From contig CM045763.1 of assembly GCA_025200525.1 (NCBI GenBank), positions 63,251,018-63,315,017 on the forward strand: 64,000 nt of DNA, written 5' to 3'. Numbering within the stretch: the stretch's first letter is position 1; the number at the start of each line of letters is the position of its first letter. Shown here one piece after another: positions 34,620 through 47,275 of the stretch. This DNA is from Camellia lanceoleosa. Taxonomy: Eukaryota > Streptophyta > Magnoliopsida > Ericales > Theaceae. The position numbers and the translations under genes were made by a program. The notes beneath the pieces were generated by a model. That model ran no database searches, was not told the origin of the DNA, and saw nothing but the letters and a program-made list of their open reading frames with translations.

Positions 34620-36085
34620 GTCCCCAACATAAATTCTCAGTTCGGCTTAGGTCGAATTTCATCAGACTTGAAGTCGACAAGATCCCCCGGTAAATTCGGC
34701 CACAAAGTCGGCAAGCACTTGCCCCTTGATTGAGGTTCTAGGTAGAAATTGAATGTCGTACTGGCCGAGTTCAAGAGCCCACTTTGAAATGCGTCATAAT
34801 GCTTCCGCACTATGTAGTACTGATCGGAGAGGGTAATCTGTTAGCACCCCGATGCTGTGCCCCTAGAAGTAATGAATCAGTTTTCTTGTCGCCATGACCA
34901 GGGCTAGGATGAGTTTTTCCAGCGGCAGGTAGCATGTTTCAGCGTCGACCATTGCCTTGCTTACATAATACACTGGCCTCTGCTCCCTAGCTCTTCCTTT
35001 ATCAGTACAACGCTGACGGCCCGGTCGGAAACTGCCAGATACAATATGAGCGGGTCGCCTGCTGAAGGTGTTATCAGGAGAGGAACTGATTGGAGGTAGG
35101 TTTTCAGACCGTTGAAAGTGGCTTCACACTCGGCGGACCATTCGAAAACCTTGCCCTGCCGTAGTGTATGGAAGAATTGTCGGCAGCGGTCTGTGGAACG
35201 ACTGATGAACCTGTTGAGTGTGGCGGCCATTGCCATTAACTTCTGAACTTCCTTGACTGATCAAGAGGAGCCGAGTTCTAGGATTACTGTGATTTGCCTT
35301 GGGCTGGCTTCGATTTCCCGGTGGTTGACAATGTAACCCAAGAATTTGCCAGAACCGATCCCGAACGCACATTTGGAAGCGTTCAACTTCATTCTATATT
35401 TTAGTAGAATGCCGAATGTCTCTTTCAGATCGGCTATATGATTCCGCTCTTCCTTGGACTTGACCACCATATTGTCAATGTACACTTCCATAGTGTGGCC
35501 GAGTTGTTCCTTGAACATGGCAGTGACCAGTCTTTGGTAGGTTGCCCTCTGCATTCTTCAGCCCAAAAGGCATAACCTTGTAGCAGTAGGTTCCTCTTGG
35601 GGTGAGGAATGTAGTTTTGTCTTGGTCCTCTAGATACATAGCGATTTGATGGTAGCCTCTATAAGCATCGAGAAAGCTCATACGTTGATGGCGTGCCGTC
35701 GCATTTACAAGTTGGTCAATTATGGGTAGGGGAAAACAATCATTGGGGCAGGCTTTGTTTAGGTCCGTGAAATCGATGCACACTCGCCAAGTCCCATTTT
35801 TCTTCTTCACAACCACTGTATTAGAGAGCCATGTAGGGTAGGTCACTTCGACATTTCGTCCAAGCGACTGTCAACCTCCTCAACAACGGCAATAAGCAGT
35901 TTCGCGTCGATCACGCTTTTCTGAATGATCGGCTTGCACTTAGGGTCAACATTCAAACGGTGCTGTGAAACGGATGGATCTATACCCGACATCTCGTAAG
36001 GAGTCCATGTAAAGACATCAAGGTTGCTGAGTATGAAGGAAATTAGTTGCTGTCTGTCGGCTTGATTCAGGGAGGCGTCGACCAT
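34620..36085 (-). pseudogene. Reverse transcriptase-RNase H of element C
   Basis: RT is spread over frames at 36085-35843, 35846-35475, 35554-35261 and 35236-34961. 'TWRVCIDFTDLNKACPND' and FLDAYRGYHQ are intact. The second catalytic motif reads YIDNM where A has YIDDM, a G-to-A change that removes an essential Asp. RNase H motifs (VFEWSAECE, 'LILYLAVSDRAVSVVL') follow, with stops down to 34620. So polymerase activity is lost twice, by the active-site change and by frameshifts. Confidence 0.9.
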
Positions 36086-36178
36086 GAAGAACCGGTCTGG
36101 GTTTCTACCGATTTCGACTCGATCTAGGGCTTCCGTGGCCTTTTCGCTCAGGAACCGCCCAATATCATCGAGGCTCTC

Positions 36179-36700
36179 TCAATCCGGTACCTCAATGGAA
36201 TTTACTTGCAACTCCTTCAGCGTCTTTCTAGCAAGGATATAACATGCTTGTGCTGACTTCTGTGAACCACGGATTTGCTCAATGCCGCGTGCTGTCGGGA
36301 AGCGAAGCAGCTGATGATACGTGCTTGGCACAGACTGCATAGTATGTAACCAAGTCCGCCCCATGATGAGATTATACGGCGATGGCAGCTTCACGACCAA
36401 GAACTCCACATCTACTGTTCAGAAGCCCGCTGGAACGGGTAGCGTGATTTTTCCCAATGGGTACTCTGGATTGGCGTTGAAGCCAAATAGTGGATAAGGG
36501 CCCGGGGAGAGATCTGATTCAGAGAAGCCAAGTTTGCTGAATGTCTTGTAGTACATAACCTCCGATGTGCTCCCCGGGTCAATGAGTACGCGCTCAACTG
36601 TAAATCGGTTTACGCGTAACTCAATTGCCAAGGGATCAATGTGGGGAAGTGTCACTCCGGCCAAATCCAAATCATCAAAAGTAATGCTTGCAGCTTCATG
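36179..36700 (-). pseudogene. Aspartic protease of element C
   Basis: 'VNRFTVERVLIDPGSTSEV' carries the catalytic Asp in a DPGS context, followed by 'GFNANPEYPLGKITLPVP' and, in the next short frame (36409-36179), 'IMGRTWLHTMQSVPSTYHQ'. A stop between the two frames (about 36415) interrupts it. Confidence 0.88.
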
Positions 36701-38293
36701 GGGCCGTTTAGCCGGAGTGAGTTGATTTTGAAGGTCAGGATTCGATTGAATCGTATGCACCGCAGATGCAATTGGCAGGCTATATATCATGTGGATCACG
36801 CCGAGTAGAGGGGAATCCTGTCTTAAAGCTATTGCTTTGGTTGAGCTGCCTTTGCGGACGTATTGCTGTAGCCGACCATCCTGTACTAATTCCTCCAGGT
36901 GATCCTTCAAGGCATAACAACTCTCAGTATCATAACCATGATCCTTGTGATATTTGCACCGTCTATCCCATCTTCGCGTGCCAGGAGGTCCTATCATTTT
37001 TTACGGCCATTTGAAGAACGGAAGATGTTGGATTTTGGACATGACCGTACTGATTGGCTCTGACAACTTAGTATATTTCTTGTCGGAGCACCTTGTGCGC
37101 CTGCTATCGACTTGCAGCTATTCATTTGCTCGGTGGGAGCATTGATCGCTTGATCGGCGAGAATCCCGTCTCTTATCTCGTTTTGCCCGATGTCGTGGTT
37201 CAGGGCTCTGAGGTGTTACAGAATTTAACGGTTGAGCAATTTCAGCAGGAGCCATTTTGTTGGTCACATTTCCGGCTTTAACCCGCAAGGCATCATCTTC
37301 CACTTTATAGTATTCTTTAACTTTCTTCATCAACAACCAAACTGTTTTAGGGGGTTGTCTGGTCAAAGAGCTGCGGAGGGCACTGTCGGGATGCAGCCCC
37401 ATCTTGAAGGTGGTGATGGCCATGGAGTCATTGCAAGCATCGTCTACCAGATTAAAACATTCCAAATACCGTGTCAAATACGCACGAAGGGCTTCCCCCG
37501 GTTGAATATGCATTGCCCAGAGGGAATCGGTTTGCTTTGGCTAGACCTCATTAGTGATAAACCTTGCCCTGAAGGATTTTTGAAGTTGGTGGAAGCTTTT
37601 AATCGAAGCCGGCTCCAGTTTATAATACCACCTGACAGCTAGTGGTCCCAAACTGCTCGGAAATATTCTGCACATGAGAGCCTCATCATCTGCATACAGC
37701 GTCATGGCTTGTTTATAATGGCGGATGTGATTGGTGGGTTCTGATTTACCGTCATACAAGGTAAATGACGGTGCTTTGAATTTCTTGGGTAGCACTGCCT
37801 TTGCAATCCGTCGTACAAAGGGATCGTGCTGGTCTTCTTCATTTGAACTATTTCTTCTTCGCTTATGCCTTATACGGGGACTCTCTTCAGAAGCACTAGT
37901 AGTTTTAGGTCGCCCCTTCTTCTTGGGCTCCGGGGATAAGGAGTCGGAGTCACTATCAGTGTCGTCTTGTTGGGCTCGAGGTCGTCAACCACCTGCCCTC
38001 GAAAGTCGTTCCGGATCTAGGCATACAGCTTGTTTGGACTTCGCCACCTCCAAGGCCAAATCTTGACGGAGATGTTCGTTCTCAACGATCATGCTCTCTA
38101 ACCTCTGTTCATTTTGCTTTGCTTGTTCCATGATCGCCTGCATTGTCTCATGCTCCGAAGTTGAGGGTGAGGCGAAGTTCAAGGCGCGTCTTGCGGCGAT
38201 AGTCTCCGGTCCAAGCATGGTTGTTGGAGTGAGGTCGTCTCTCTGTGTGGTTTCATCAGTGACTATCAGAGGGTCTTCTGTTACGCCTGCCAT
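36701..38293 (-). pseudogene. Gag of element C
   Basis: Starts MAGVTEDPLIVTDETTQ right after the PBS. An N-terminal coiled coil ends in a stop at 37985. A Lys/Arg-rich linker follows, then the capsid core from 37795 ('APSFTLYDGKSEPTNHI', 'LAVRWYYKL', 'SFHQLQKSFRARF') and 37513-37118 ('EALRAYLTRYLECF'). The zinc-knuckle-like stretch at 36997 reads CKYHKDHGYDTESC, where the usual third ligand His is Tyr. Several breaks. This is the block deleted from A. Confidence 0.85.
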
Positions 38294-38308
38294 GGATGTA
38301 TTTGAGTA

Positions 38309-38326
38309 TTCTCACAGACAACGCCA
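38309..38326 (-). other. Primer-binding site of element C
   Basis: On the minus strand TGGCGTTGTCTGTGAG lies two bases inside the 5' LTR. It is a decayed version of the tRNA-Asp-like site of A. Confidence 0.7.
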
Positions 38327-38328
38327 AT

Positions 38329-38740
38329 TGTGGAGAAATGGTTTGGAAATACTCTTCTGATCCCGGGGGACGCTCGTGATCCTTAGATAGTCACCTGAAA
38401 AGGAATGAATACTCCGGTCGGGGGTACCGGAATTGGCACTCCAACGGATAAGTTAGTGTACACTCTCTTGATAGCTTGTATCTTAAGTTAAACATGCTAG
38501 TTCTCACATACCTTTCTCTGATGGGTGATCCCGTATTTATAGTATTCTCTTTGGGCCTTTGGGCTGGGCCTATCCTTGATCCTTTACACTTACCCTTACT
38601 CGGCCTCTGTTCTACTGGCTGGTGTGCCAGTTATTTTATTCGGCTCTTCGATTGACTAGGATATGTGCTGAATAAAGGTTACGTTCCAGACCAAACATGC
38701 CCATGCGTTCTTATGGATTTGATGAAATTCGGCTCCCACA
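38329..38740 (-). repeat. 5' LTR of element C
   Basis: 412 bp, paired with 27865-28276 and followed by the GCAAG duplication. Confidence 0.95.
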
Positions 38741-38745
38741 GCAAG

Positions 38746-39085
38746 TTGTTTGGATTCATGTTTTGCTAGCATCTTGAAGATTATGCTTCTTAGCCTTGTA
38801 ACTCCTTTCTTTTCTATATGTTGGCTCGAGAAGCCTTTTGATCAAGATGTAACATGTATTTATTTTATCAAAGTTGTAAACCATGTCATGATGTATGTCA
38901 TTTCATTTGATCTATGCACAACTCTTATGGACTATTTAGATTTAAATTTAAATTTAATGCTTCCGCACATGTAAGCCCCATATGTATACTCTGATTGTGT
39001 GTGACTTTGTAAGTTGGCATTTGGTAATCTTGGATTACTGGCCATCATGGCACCATTCTACTAGGGGTGAAATGGGGTCGTGACA
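38746..39085 (+). mobile_element. Solo LTR X, segment 3 of 3
   Basis: Final 340 bp of X, ending 'aatggggtcgtgaca'. The terminal block (ggattactgg ... tcgtgaca) is similar to the end of the element E LTR in reverse complement, supporting a shared chromovirus-type origin. Confidence 0.7.
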
Positions 39086-40227
39086 CCCTGCTCGCCCGAT
39101 TAAAGATCGGCCTCTAACAATTATGATATGTTTTTTTATAAACATTATGTGTTCTTATTTCGGTTATTAGCTAACTTTACTATGTGACGCACACAAGCAA
39201 GTATAGACTAAAATTGCAAGAATTTGAACAACATAACTCATGTTTGCTTTCAAAAATGGTTTGAATTTGCCACCCTCAAGTGGGCTTAAAGATGCGGTTT
39301 TGCTACCAAACATAGTGGACTTAAAACATGATTTTGCCACAACAAAGTGGGCTTAAAACTCACATTCGTTGAATCGTTCCAATTCAAATAACAAAAGCCT
39401 TCATCCACAGGCATTCAAGCAGTTTAGCATTTAAGCACATATTCTCATGGCAAGCATGCGAAACATGGCGTTATGGATATCACGCTAATGCAATTATGCT
39501 AAAGCATAAAACTTACCGAGTGCTCCAAGCTAAAACAAAAACTAATTAGAAAAATGTATGATCCTAACTATACAATATGCCTAATGCAACACATGCAATA
39601 TGAAATTAATAGGCTCGACTACTAATATGGGATTTGCAACACTTAGATAGCATGCTTTGAAACACGTATTTAAAGAAGTGTATTGAAATGACTATGCAGT
39701 TTGAATGATGTGTCGAGCCTCGGTGCATGCAAGACAGATGAATAGATACAAACATGTAAGCATAAGGTATGCTAATTGAAAATGTCCCTAATCTAACCAT
39801 CAAAAGCGATTAAATAAAAGGGAGAAAGACGCGAGGTTGGAAGACATGTACACACACGCACACTTATTACAACTTTATGCCCTCGCAAAAATGGGTCTGA
39901 ATGAATAAGAGCTAAGCTAATCTAATCAAACTAATCTAATTAAACTAATTAGACTAATTACTACAAACCAAATGAATAACTAGCAAACTACTAATTATTA
40001 CAACACTTAACTAATTAGTAACTAATTAATTAAAACAACATGCACAATAACTAAACATGCAAGACATTAAGCTATACTGCCACAGCACCGCCTCAGGAAG
40101 TGGAAGATGCATGCACTCGGTTTTCACCTCGAAAAGCCACCATTATGCTCTTGAGAGGCTCTGTTTGCAGGGTTGAGTAAACTTCAAAACCTTTTTGCTC
40201 CAGTTTAGCAAATCTCTACTGAGGATT

Positions 40228-40355
40228 GCACCAGTGGCTTGCCGGCCATAGGAGGTTGATGTCGGCCCCCTGCCGGCCAAAAGGGTGCCTTGCCAGCCAG
40301 AAATGAAGCCTTGCCAGCCACTGATGAGGCACTGTCGGCCATTGATGCTCTAGGT
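40228..40355. repeat. GCCGGCCA short tandem repeat in the shared LTR
   Basis: About five degenerate 20-24-bp units of the form GCCTTGCCAGCCAnnnATG. The copy in the upper LTR is at 59808-59925; related clusters lie upstream of the two antisense genes. Confidence 0.75.
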
Positions 40356-41797
40356 CACCATGCTGCAACAGAGCACAAACAGAGTAAAAATGAAGGTTTT
40401 TCCAAGAGTATGTTTGTACTTTACCTCTCCTTATCATCTCAAAACCTCAAAGGAGTGGCACACTTGGATCCAAAACAACCAACCAAGCATTTTCAACGCA
40501 TGATGGCCAAGGAACCAAGGAGTACAATTTCATTGTATGCAAAAAAACAAGACTCAAGACCATCACCTTACCATGTGTGTTCAAAGGCAACAGAGACCAA
40601 GGAGATTGGCTCATTTCATCACTTTGAGTATAAAATGCTCCAATCTTACTCGTGTTCAATATAACGTCCGATTGAACACATGCAATGCAACACAATATGC
40701 TTATCTTGCTCAAGTTTTACCTATCACTTTTGTTTACTCATTTTAGTAACCAATCCATCCTTTAACGGGTTAAGTCCACGGTGAGTGTCCTCTAATGAGA
40801 GAGGTGTCAACCAAGGGATGACTTAAGGCAAGAGAGAGGTCATGCCTTTAGTTAGTAGAAACCCCCAAAAGAGGATTAAAACCATTGAGGACGAACCTCG
40901 ATCTCAAGCTTAAAAACAACCCGAAGGTTAACCAACCCTCAAAGCAAATGAAAAAGTGAAGAAATGACGCGGAGATTGCAAATATTTGGTGCAGCATATT
41001 AGGCATGAAAAAACATTAAAACATGCAACCAAGGCACATAAATGATGCTCAAAGCCCAAAAACACTAAGCTAGTGAAGGAAATAACCCTATAGCTATGCA
41101 AAACAAGCCTCAAATGAATTAACCAGCCCAAAACAGAGCCTAAACAGGTCAAAATAGTGGCAAAAACATGCTGAGATTAAGCTACAAAATGCTAGAAAAA
41201 CATGCCAACATGATAGGCAACTAGGCATGCAAGCATGACAAGAATGAGGGGAGACCACCCCCTCCAATTTTGGGCTTCAAAAAAAAGTTTTTACCACTGA
41301 AAATACTCTGGAATTCAGTGATTAAAAGGCCAAAAAAAAGTTGATTTAAAAGCTTTGAAAAGAGGTACAAAAACTTAACAAACTAAGCAGCAAAAAGGGT
41401 GAACCACCCCTAACTCAAAAAGGGCCTTAAACCACCATTTCTAACCATAAAAATAGAGATTTTTGGAGGTTAAAACCAGCTCAAAAACAGCATGTAAAAA
41501 TGGCAAAACAAGTATTTAAATAAAGCTCAAAATAGAAGTATTCTACCTTCTGAAGACAAGATGTAATTTAGGCACCAAAGTCAAGCCAAGTCAAGCCAAA
41601 ATGCACCTCTAGAGCTCAAGAAGGACCTCAAGAGACTTCTGCTCCAAGGTGAGAGAGTTTGGTTTAGGGTTGATGTGCAAAAGTGTAAAGAAACTAGACT
41701 TAAGACACAAAATAACAAGAGAGAGAGGAATTTTGGAGACAGAGAGAATTTTTTTGTCTTCAAAATTTTATAACCCTTCTACATGGAAGAGAGGGGT

Positions 41798-41808
41798 CAT
41801 ATATATAG
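41798..41808 (-). promoter_or_regulatory. TATA box of the D/B LTR
   Basis: On the minus strand 'ctatatatatgacccctc' lies about 110-200 bp downstream of a GGCCGGCCGGCC cluster (41915-42005). This is the expected core promoter for the element transcript. Confidence 0.65.
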
Positions 41809-42084
41809 AAAAAACAAATTCCCTTCACCAAGATCCAGCCATACACGTGTTGGAAGATGCATCAATCTGTGCAAACAACTGGCCCAAAATATCAAAAAAT
41901 ATCTGCTGAAGCACTGCTGGCCGGCCGGCCATCAGTGATGGCCGAGAAGGGTTCATTGGTGGCCGGCTAGGCACATCAATGGCCAACAGGCCAAAAGCCA
42001 TGGCTGGTAGGCCATCACCAACCTCAATCTGAAAGGACCTAAACATGGTTCAAAAATGAGGCAAAAAGGATACAGGGTTTGGAA

Positions 42085-42480
42085 AACTCAAACCTAACCA
42101 AAACAAGGAGCGGTGTAAACACCGGAACTTGCCTGAATGCTTTTAACCAAAACAAGGAGTGGTATATGCACCGGAACTCGTCCAAATGCTTTTAACCAAA
42201 GGGAGGAGTGTTATAAACACCGGAACTTGTCTGAATGCTTCTAACCAAAGCAAGGAGTGGTATAAGCACCAGAACTCATCCGAATGCTTCTAACCAAAGG
42301 GAGTAGTGGTGTAAACACCGAGTGTGCCCGAATGTTTCTAACCAAAACAAGGAGTGGTATAAGCACCTGAACTTGTCCGAATGCTTCTAACCAAAGAAAG
42401 TAGTGGTATAATCACTGGGCGTACCCGAATGTTTCTAACCAAAACAAGGAGTGGTATAAGCACCGAAACTCCTCTAAATG
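42085..42480. repeat. 49-bp tandem repeat in the shared LTR
   Basis: Eight units with 'aaggagtggtataagcacc' at about 42105, 42154, 42203, 42252, 42301, 42349, 42398 and 42447, alternating two slightly different versions. Confidence 0.93.
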
Positions 42481-42539
42481 AACCGTACATACAATATCGC
42501 GCCTGTATAAGAAAACAAGTCAACATGCATAACACAATA

Positions 42540-43030
42540 AGAGTGCATGTTCTATGCAGGAGATTGAAAGCAAATTCTATGCGAGAGATGAGCATATTCT
42601 ATGCGAAAGTACAAAATGCATGTTCTATGCAAGGGACGAGCAAATGCATGTTCTATGCAAGACAAACAATCATGGTATAATGCTAGGGACATGCAACACA
42701 TGCGGAAAAAAAAACGAGAGTATCTTCTGTGCAACGAGAACTAGAACGTGGACTATGCCACATCGGAATGCACATTCTATGCAATAGTATAAGGTGCATG
42801 TAGTAATCAATACTAGGAAATGCATGCTCAATGCAAGATCAGTAGCATGTTTTATGCAAAAGACCAAATGCATGTTCTATGCAAATGGGAAACAAAAGTA
42901 TGTTCTAGGCATAATGGAAGAGTGAATGCACACTTTATGCAACTAAAGTAAGAGGATGTTCTATGCAATAGTTATAAGTGGAACGCACATTCCATGTGAC
43001 AACAAATAGACACATATTCCATGCAATAAC
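42540..43030. repeat. Dispersed 'gcatgttctatgcaa' motif array
   Basis: More than ten copies of (a)tgcatgttctatgcaa with irregular 20-40-bp spacing. Non-coding. Confidence 0.75.
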
Positions 43031-43264
43031 AAAACGCATTTAGTAAGATCAATTCAAGAACAACTCCCGATATACCTCTGGGAAGAGATGTAATATATTA
43101 AAAGGATACACCTCACTTATGTCGATGAGCAACAAAATTGTACCCTGTAAGTGCGATTTCGAGCCTTTGCAGGGACATTCTAAACCAAACACTGAACATT
43201 CTCTTCACTTCTTGAAATCAAAGGACACAAAACAAACCAAGGGAAACATAGAAAACTCCTGGAC

Positions 43265-43416
43265 ACTGCGGGCCACGGGAGGAGCTTGCCACCACTGCCA
43301 GACCATCGTGCCTTGCCAGCCACCAATGTGCCTTGCCGGCCATTGGTGGTGCCTTGCCGGCCACCGATGGTCGATCAAGGGCAAAAATGGTTTTTCGGTT
43401 TGGGTCTTTAAATATA
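43265..43416 (+). promoter_or_regulatory. Promoter of the antisense PMD-like gene
   Basis: A cluster of GCC(T)TGCC(G/A)GCCA units (43285-43375) is followed about 35 bp later by 'tttaaatatagg' (TATA box 43407-43416). The ATG is at 43764, after a pyrimidine-rich leader. Confidence 0.6.
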
Positions 43417-43763
43417 GGCCATGGCACTTCATTTCCTCACAACCCCATGTCCGAAATTCCTTCCTTTCACTCTCTAGGTGCTCATTCTCTGGAGATCCGT
43501 GCTTTCTACACGTTTTTCAACACCCTACACAAACTTTATTCGCTAAATTCTCCTAGTTCTCTTCACTTTGAACTGATTAGAATTTGATTTCGACGCTTCT
43601 TTCCTCATTTAAACCATTCTAGGCTCATTCCCCTCGAGCTTCTCTCGAGTTCTGTGCACTTTTCCCGGATTTGACTTTCTTTGACTTTTTCTCTCTCCTA
43701 GGGTTGACTTTTTCAAAGTTTCACAATTTTCTTCACTTTTCAGCTATCTCGCACCCTTTTTAG

Positions 43764-46545
43764 ATGGCAGATGATCTTTCTCATGATAGAGCTCCTCTGG
43801 AGCTTCCTCTAGTAGATTTCGAGAAGGATTTCGAGGCCGAGCTCAAAGCCGAGCCAGAGCCATTACCGCTAAGTATACGCCCTTTTGATTCAACAAGGTA
43901 TCATCCAAAGACACACAAAGTACCCACTGTAGGAGGCATCAGATCTTTCACTGACTTTGCTGAAGACGCACCAGAGGACCTCTTGTTGAGGGAGCCAACG
44001 TCTTATTTATTGGCCATCGCCGTTGAGGTACGAAAACTGTTTTTATACGTTCCTGCCTTTAACTATTTGCATTTCTTGCAATACCTTTATCTATACACTG
44101 CCTCATACACTGCATCAATCTGATTGCATTACATGCATTGCCACAGGACGGGACCTGCGCCTTTAGGGGCTGTGGTACAACAACTGCCCAAGATTGGTAT
44201 AGTGAGCCCCCAGCCATGGTTCGTGACATCGTTGATGTCGCAGGCTTTGGTTTTTTCTGCTCCAGCTTGACTTGAGTTATAGTGAGCCGTCATCTCTTAG
44301 GAGCACTGGTGGAGAGGTGGTGGGACACCACCAACTCCTTTCACTTTTCCACCACGGGGGAGATAACGATGACTCCTTACAAGTTTGCCATGATCATTGG
44401 CTTAGGCGTAGGGGGTGATCCGATCCCTCTCGACCCTGATATGAGGGACTGGAAGGCAGTGTGGCTTGAGCTGCTTGGGGCACATCCACCGATATCCTGG
44501 GCAGGCATGGTGCAATACAGCTGGTTTGAGAAGCGGTTCAGAGGGAGTTAGCTTGAGACAATTGAGGAGATAGAGGCTCCCTCATGTTCATCTTTGGTAC
44601 CACCTTGTTCTCAAACAGGTGGAACACCGTGGGTCTGTATTTGCTGAATGCCTTAGTGGTGCTCCCTCGAGTTCAGTTTTATGATTGGGGCAGAGCCGGC
44701 CTCACCACACTATATAGATACATGAGCTCCTGCTCCCGTCTACGAAGGGCTTTGGTTGGAGGCTATTGGCGAGCTTGGGAGGTACACATCTCAATTCCCT
44801 TTTTACATTTTACATTTTCTGCTTAAGCATTTCTTGCTTTATATTTGTTCCACACGTATGCTTTCTACTTTTCACTTTCTACATCTGTTTATACTGCATT
44901 GATAATATACACACTTTCACATTCTTCCTGCAGTGATGGGTCTATGCATACTTCCCTGCTCTCACTCTTGAGCTTGTAGATGAGGTGCCATTGACAGTCC
45001 CCCTTTCTCGGGTATATAACGGCCAGCTCCACCGTAGGACTCGTGAGTCCTTCATGTTTTTCCACCAGTACTTTGACATGGTCGCGGCATACGAGGTAAC
45101 TTGAGACACAGTTAACATCATTTTACTTTACAACTGTTTTAATCCACGCATTAGCAACTAACAGTGACTAACAATACGTTCACTTCCATTTCAGATCACA
45201 TGGCAGCCCTGGGCCATGATGCCGTCGGGGCTTCAAGTCCGATACATTGTAGCTCGAGGCATTTCTCAGCATCACATTCTTCTTGAAGGCTTGATTTTCC
45301 GAGCTTGGTTCTTGGGCGGGCGTTTCATCCATCAGACCTTGGGCCTACATGCCCAATTTATACCGATGACACCACCCGTATCTATGAGAACGACAAACAA
45401 CCTAACTTCCGACGTGGTGATCCAGTTCATGATAGGCCTAGAGGCAGAGTACTTCCGCTTAGAGGGCGATTATGTAGTCTTTATCCAGACACACTTGATG
45501 TTGCCTCTGACTGGCGTTCGTGGGGTGAAGGAGCGAGAGCTCCTGCGGGGAGGGTGAGACACAGAGCGAGTCGGGCGACCAAGGCCCGTGGCAGAGGGAC
45601 TTCCCAGGAAAGACAGGGGACTGGCTAGCCAGAGCTTCCCACTACTCTTACCTATTGGCGGCATACCTGGAAGGCTTTCGAGATCCCTATTGAGCCTGCA
45701 CCAGCTGGGCACGAGTTTGTCGGGGTTCGAGGCCCGACTCCAGTATGTACCATACTTTACATTTTGTATGTCAAATTCATTCCAATTATACTCATAGAAC
45801 ACTGATCTTCTCAACGCACTTGCAGGCATCTATAGAGTACACCGGGGAGGCTCTCGAGCTGGCGGCTTCCCTGATGGGGATGGTACAGAGGAGCATGAAC
45901 CTGCTCAGTCTCTACGACATTCGGGTAATTTTCCTTCAGTTTACTTCTCATGCCATCAAACTTTTCACTGATATCCTAGCATCTCAATCAGAATCTGCTC
46001 GACCTGACCGACCGACATACATCGGACCCACATTACATTGATACTTTATCGGATTCATATTACACGACACGCTACATCTAAATTCATACACTTATCTGAC
46101 GCGCATACTATGGCTGACATATGACAAACACCTTTTTAGGTCCCATTCGCTTTGACAGCATCAGCGGTGACTGCAATAAGACCAACAATACCCCCTCCGG
46201 TGGCAGGGAGAAAAGAGAGGGAGACTCTGAGACGTAGTCGAGGCCGAGCTGGCGCACCCAAGCTAAGAGTGGCCTTCAGAGCCTATCCTGGGCGGCGACG
46301 ACACTAATACTAGTGAGACCGAGGAGGTGACGGGTCGACATTCAGAGTCCCCCGAGAGCGAGGATGGTGATACTGGTTTAGGTTCTGGGAGTGGGGATGC
46401 TAATGGCGAGGAGGACTCGGAGGAGGGGACTAGAGATGACTCCGATTCAGATTCTAGCCCAGACTCAGATAGTGGCTCTGATGGAGACAGCGCTCCAGAG
46501 TCCGCTCCGTCGAGGAAGAGGACGAAGAGGGCCTCTAGATCCTGA
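43764..46545 (+). pseudogene. Plant-mobile-domain-like gene, six exons, antisense to element B
   Basis: Exons approximately 43764-44027, 44147-44781, 44934-45095, 45195-45742, 45826-45924 and 46140-46545, all bounded by GT...AG. It begins MADDLSHDRAPLELP. Exon 2 carries the family signature 'LLGALVERWWDTTNSFHF', 'TMTPYKFAMIIGLGVGG' and 'FGTTLFSNRWNTVGLYLL', characteristic of the plant mobile domain (PF10536) of MAIN/MAIL1-like proteins. Exons 3-4 continue it ('VYAYFPALTLELVDEVPL', 'ITWQPWAMMPSGLQ'). The last exon is an acidic Ser/Asp tail ending KRTKRASRS. Lesions: TGA and TAG in exon 2, a frameshift near 44580, TGA opening exon 3, stops in exon 6. Host PMD proteins act in silencing and genome stability; the role here is unknown. 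Confidence 0.75.
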
Positions 46546-47275
46546 GATGGATAGCGCTAATTTTTGTGTTTTTCGCTTAGCTTTTTTTCGCTAGTAACGT
46601 CAGCACTTTGTACAGTCCTAGATGGGTTTTATTTTGTTTTAAAAACACCTTGTACTACACTTTTGTAAAAAGTAAGCCACGATCAAAATGAAAATCAGCC
46701 TTCATTATTTGAGAAGAAAAGCGTTGTACTTTTGCATCATAAGCACCACATTGTATGAGATTGAGATTGAATTTGACATTGAAAACCAAACATTTGTATT
46801 ACCACAACAATCTGAATCGGGTAACAAACCAACCAACAATTGTAATAACAAACAAAGTAAAACAACTCGATAAATAACTAAACCACTCGACAAATAACAC
46901 AATAACTCGACAAACAAACAAAACAACTCGACAAACTAATTAACACAAATACAACTCGATAAGCAGAACAAAATGAATTCAACTCAATGAACATGCCCAA
47001 GCTGAAATAGGACTCAAAACAAGACCTCGAAACACACAAACAACAGAACAAAACTGCTACATGCAATTGAGTCTTCACAAAAGAGGGCAGCAAGCACAAA
47101 AGGAAGGTTGTCGGCCATGTATTCCTCCTACCGGCCATCAATGTGCCCCTGCTAGCCATTAATGAGCCTCTGCCGGCCATCAATGTGTAGAACCTCCAAA
47201 ATGTTGACATCTGGCCTCCACTCATTGCCTTATCTTCTACAAAAGCTCTAGCTTCATGATTTCTTCATTCCAACT
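46546..47275 (+). other. Spacer between the two antisense genes of element B
   Basis: Contains A/C-rich short repeats of 'aactcgacaaa' type (46860-46965) and a GCCGGCCA cluster (47110-47185) upstream of the next gene. No TATA box is obvious. Confidence 0.55.

Larger units (their letters stand above)
27865..38740 (-). mobile_element. Tat-lineage LTR retrotransposon C, complete, TSD GCAAG
   Basis: Minus-strand element of 10876 bp with 412-bp LTRs at 38329-38740 (5') and 27865-28276 (3'). Perfect GCAAG duplications lie at 27860-27864 and 38741-38745. Internal order: PBS, gag, protease, RT, RNase H, second RNase H, integrase, palindromic repeats, two antisense genes, polypurine tract. It is a sister of A with the same layout. 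It keeps gag, which A lost, but RT is mutated and several frames are broken. Confidence 0.95.
39086..43260 (-). repeat. Shared LTR of elements D and B (main part)
   Basis: 39086-41245 matches 58661-60821 of the upper LTR in the same orientation. 41246 upward has no second copy here because the upper LTR is truncated at 60821. It lies downstream of B integrase and upstream of D gag on the minus strand, so it acts as 3' LTR of B and 5' LTR of D. The upper boundary is not resolved (about 43.05-43.3 kb). It contains a TATA box, GCCGGCCA clusters and a 49-bp tandem array. Total length with the deleted part would be about 4.6 kb. Confidence 0.75.
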
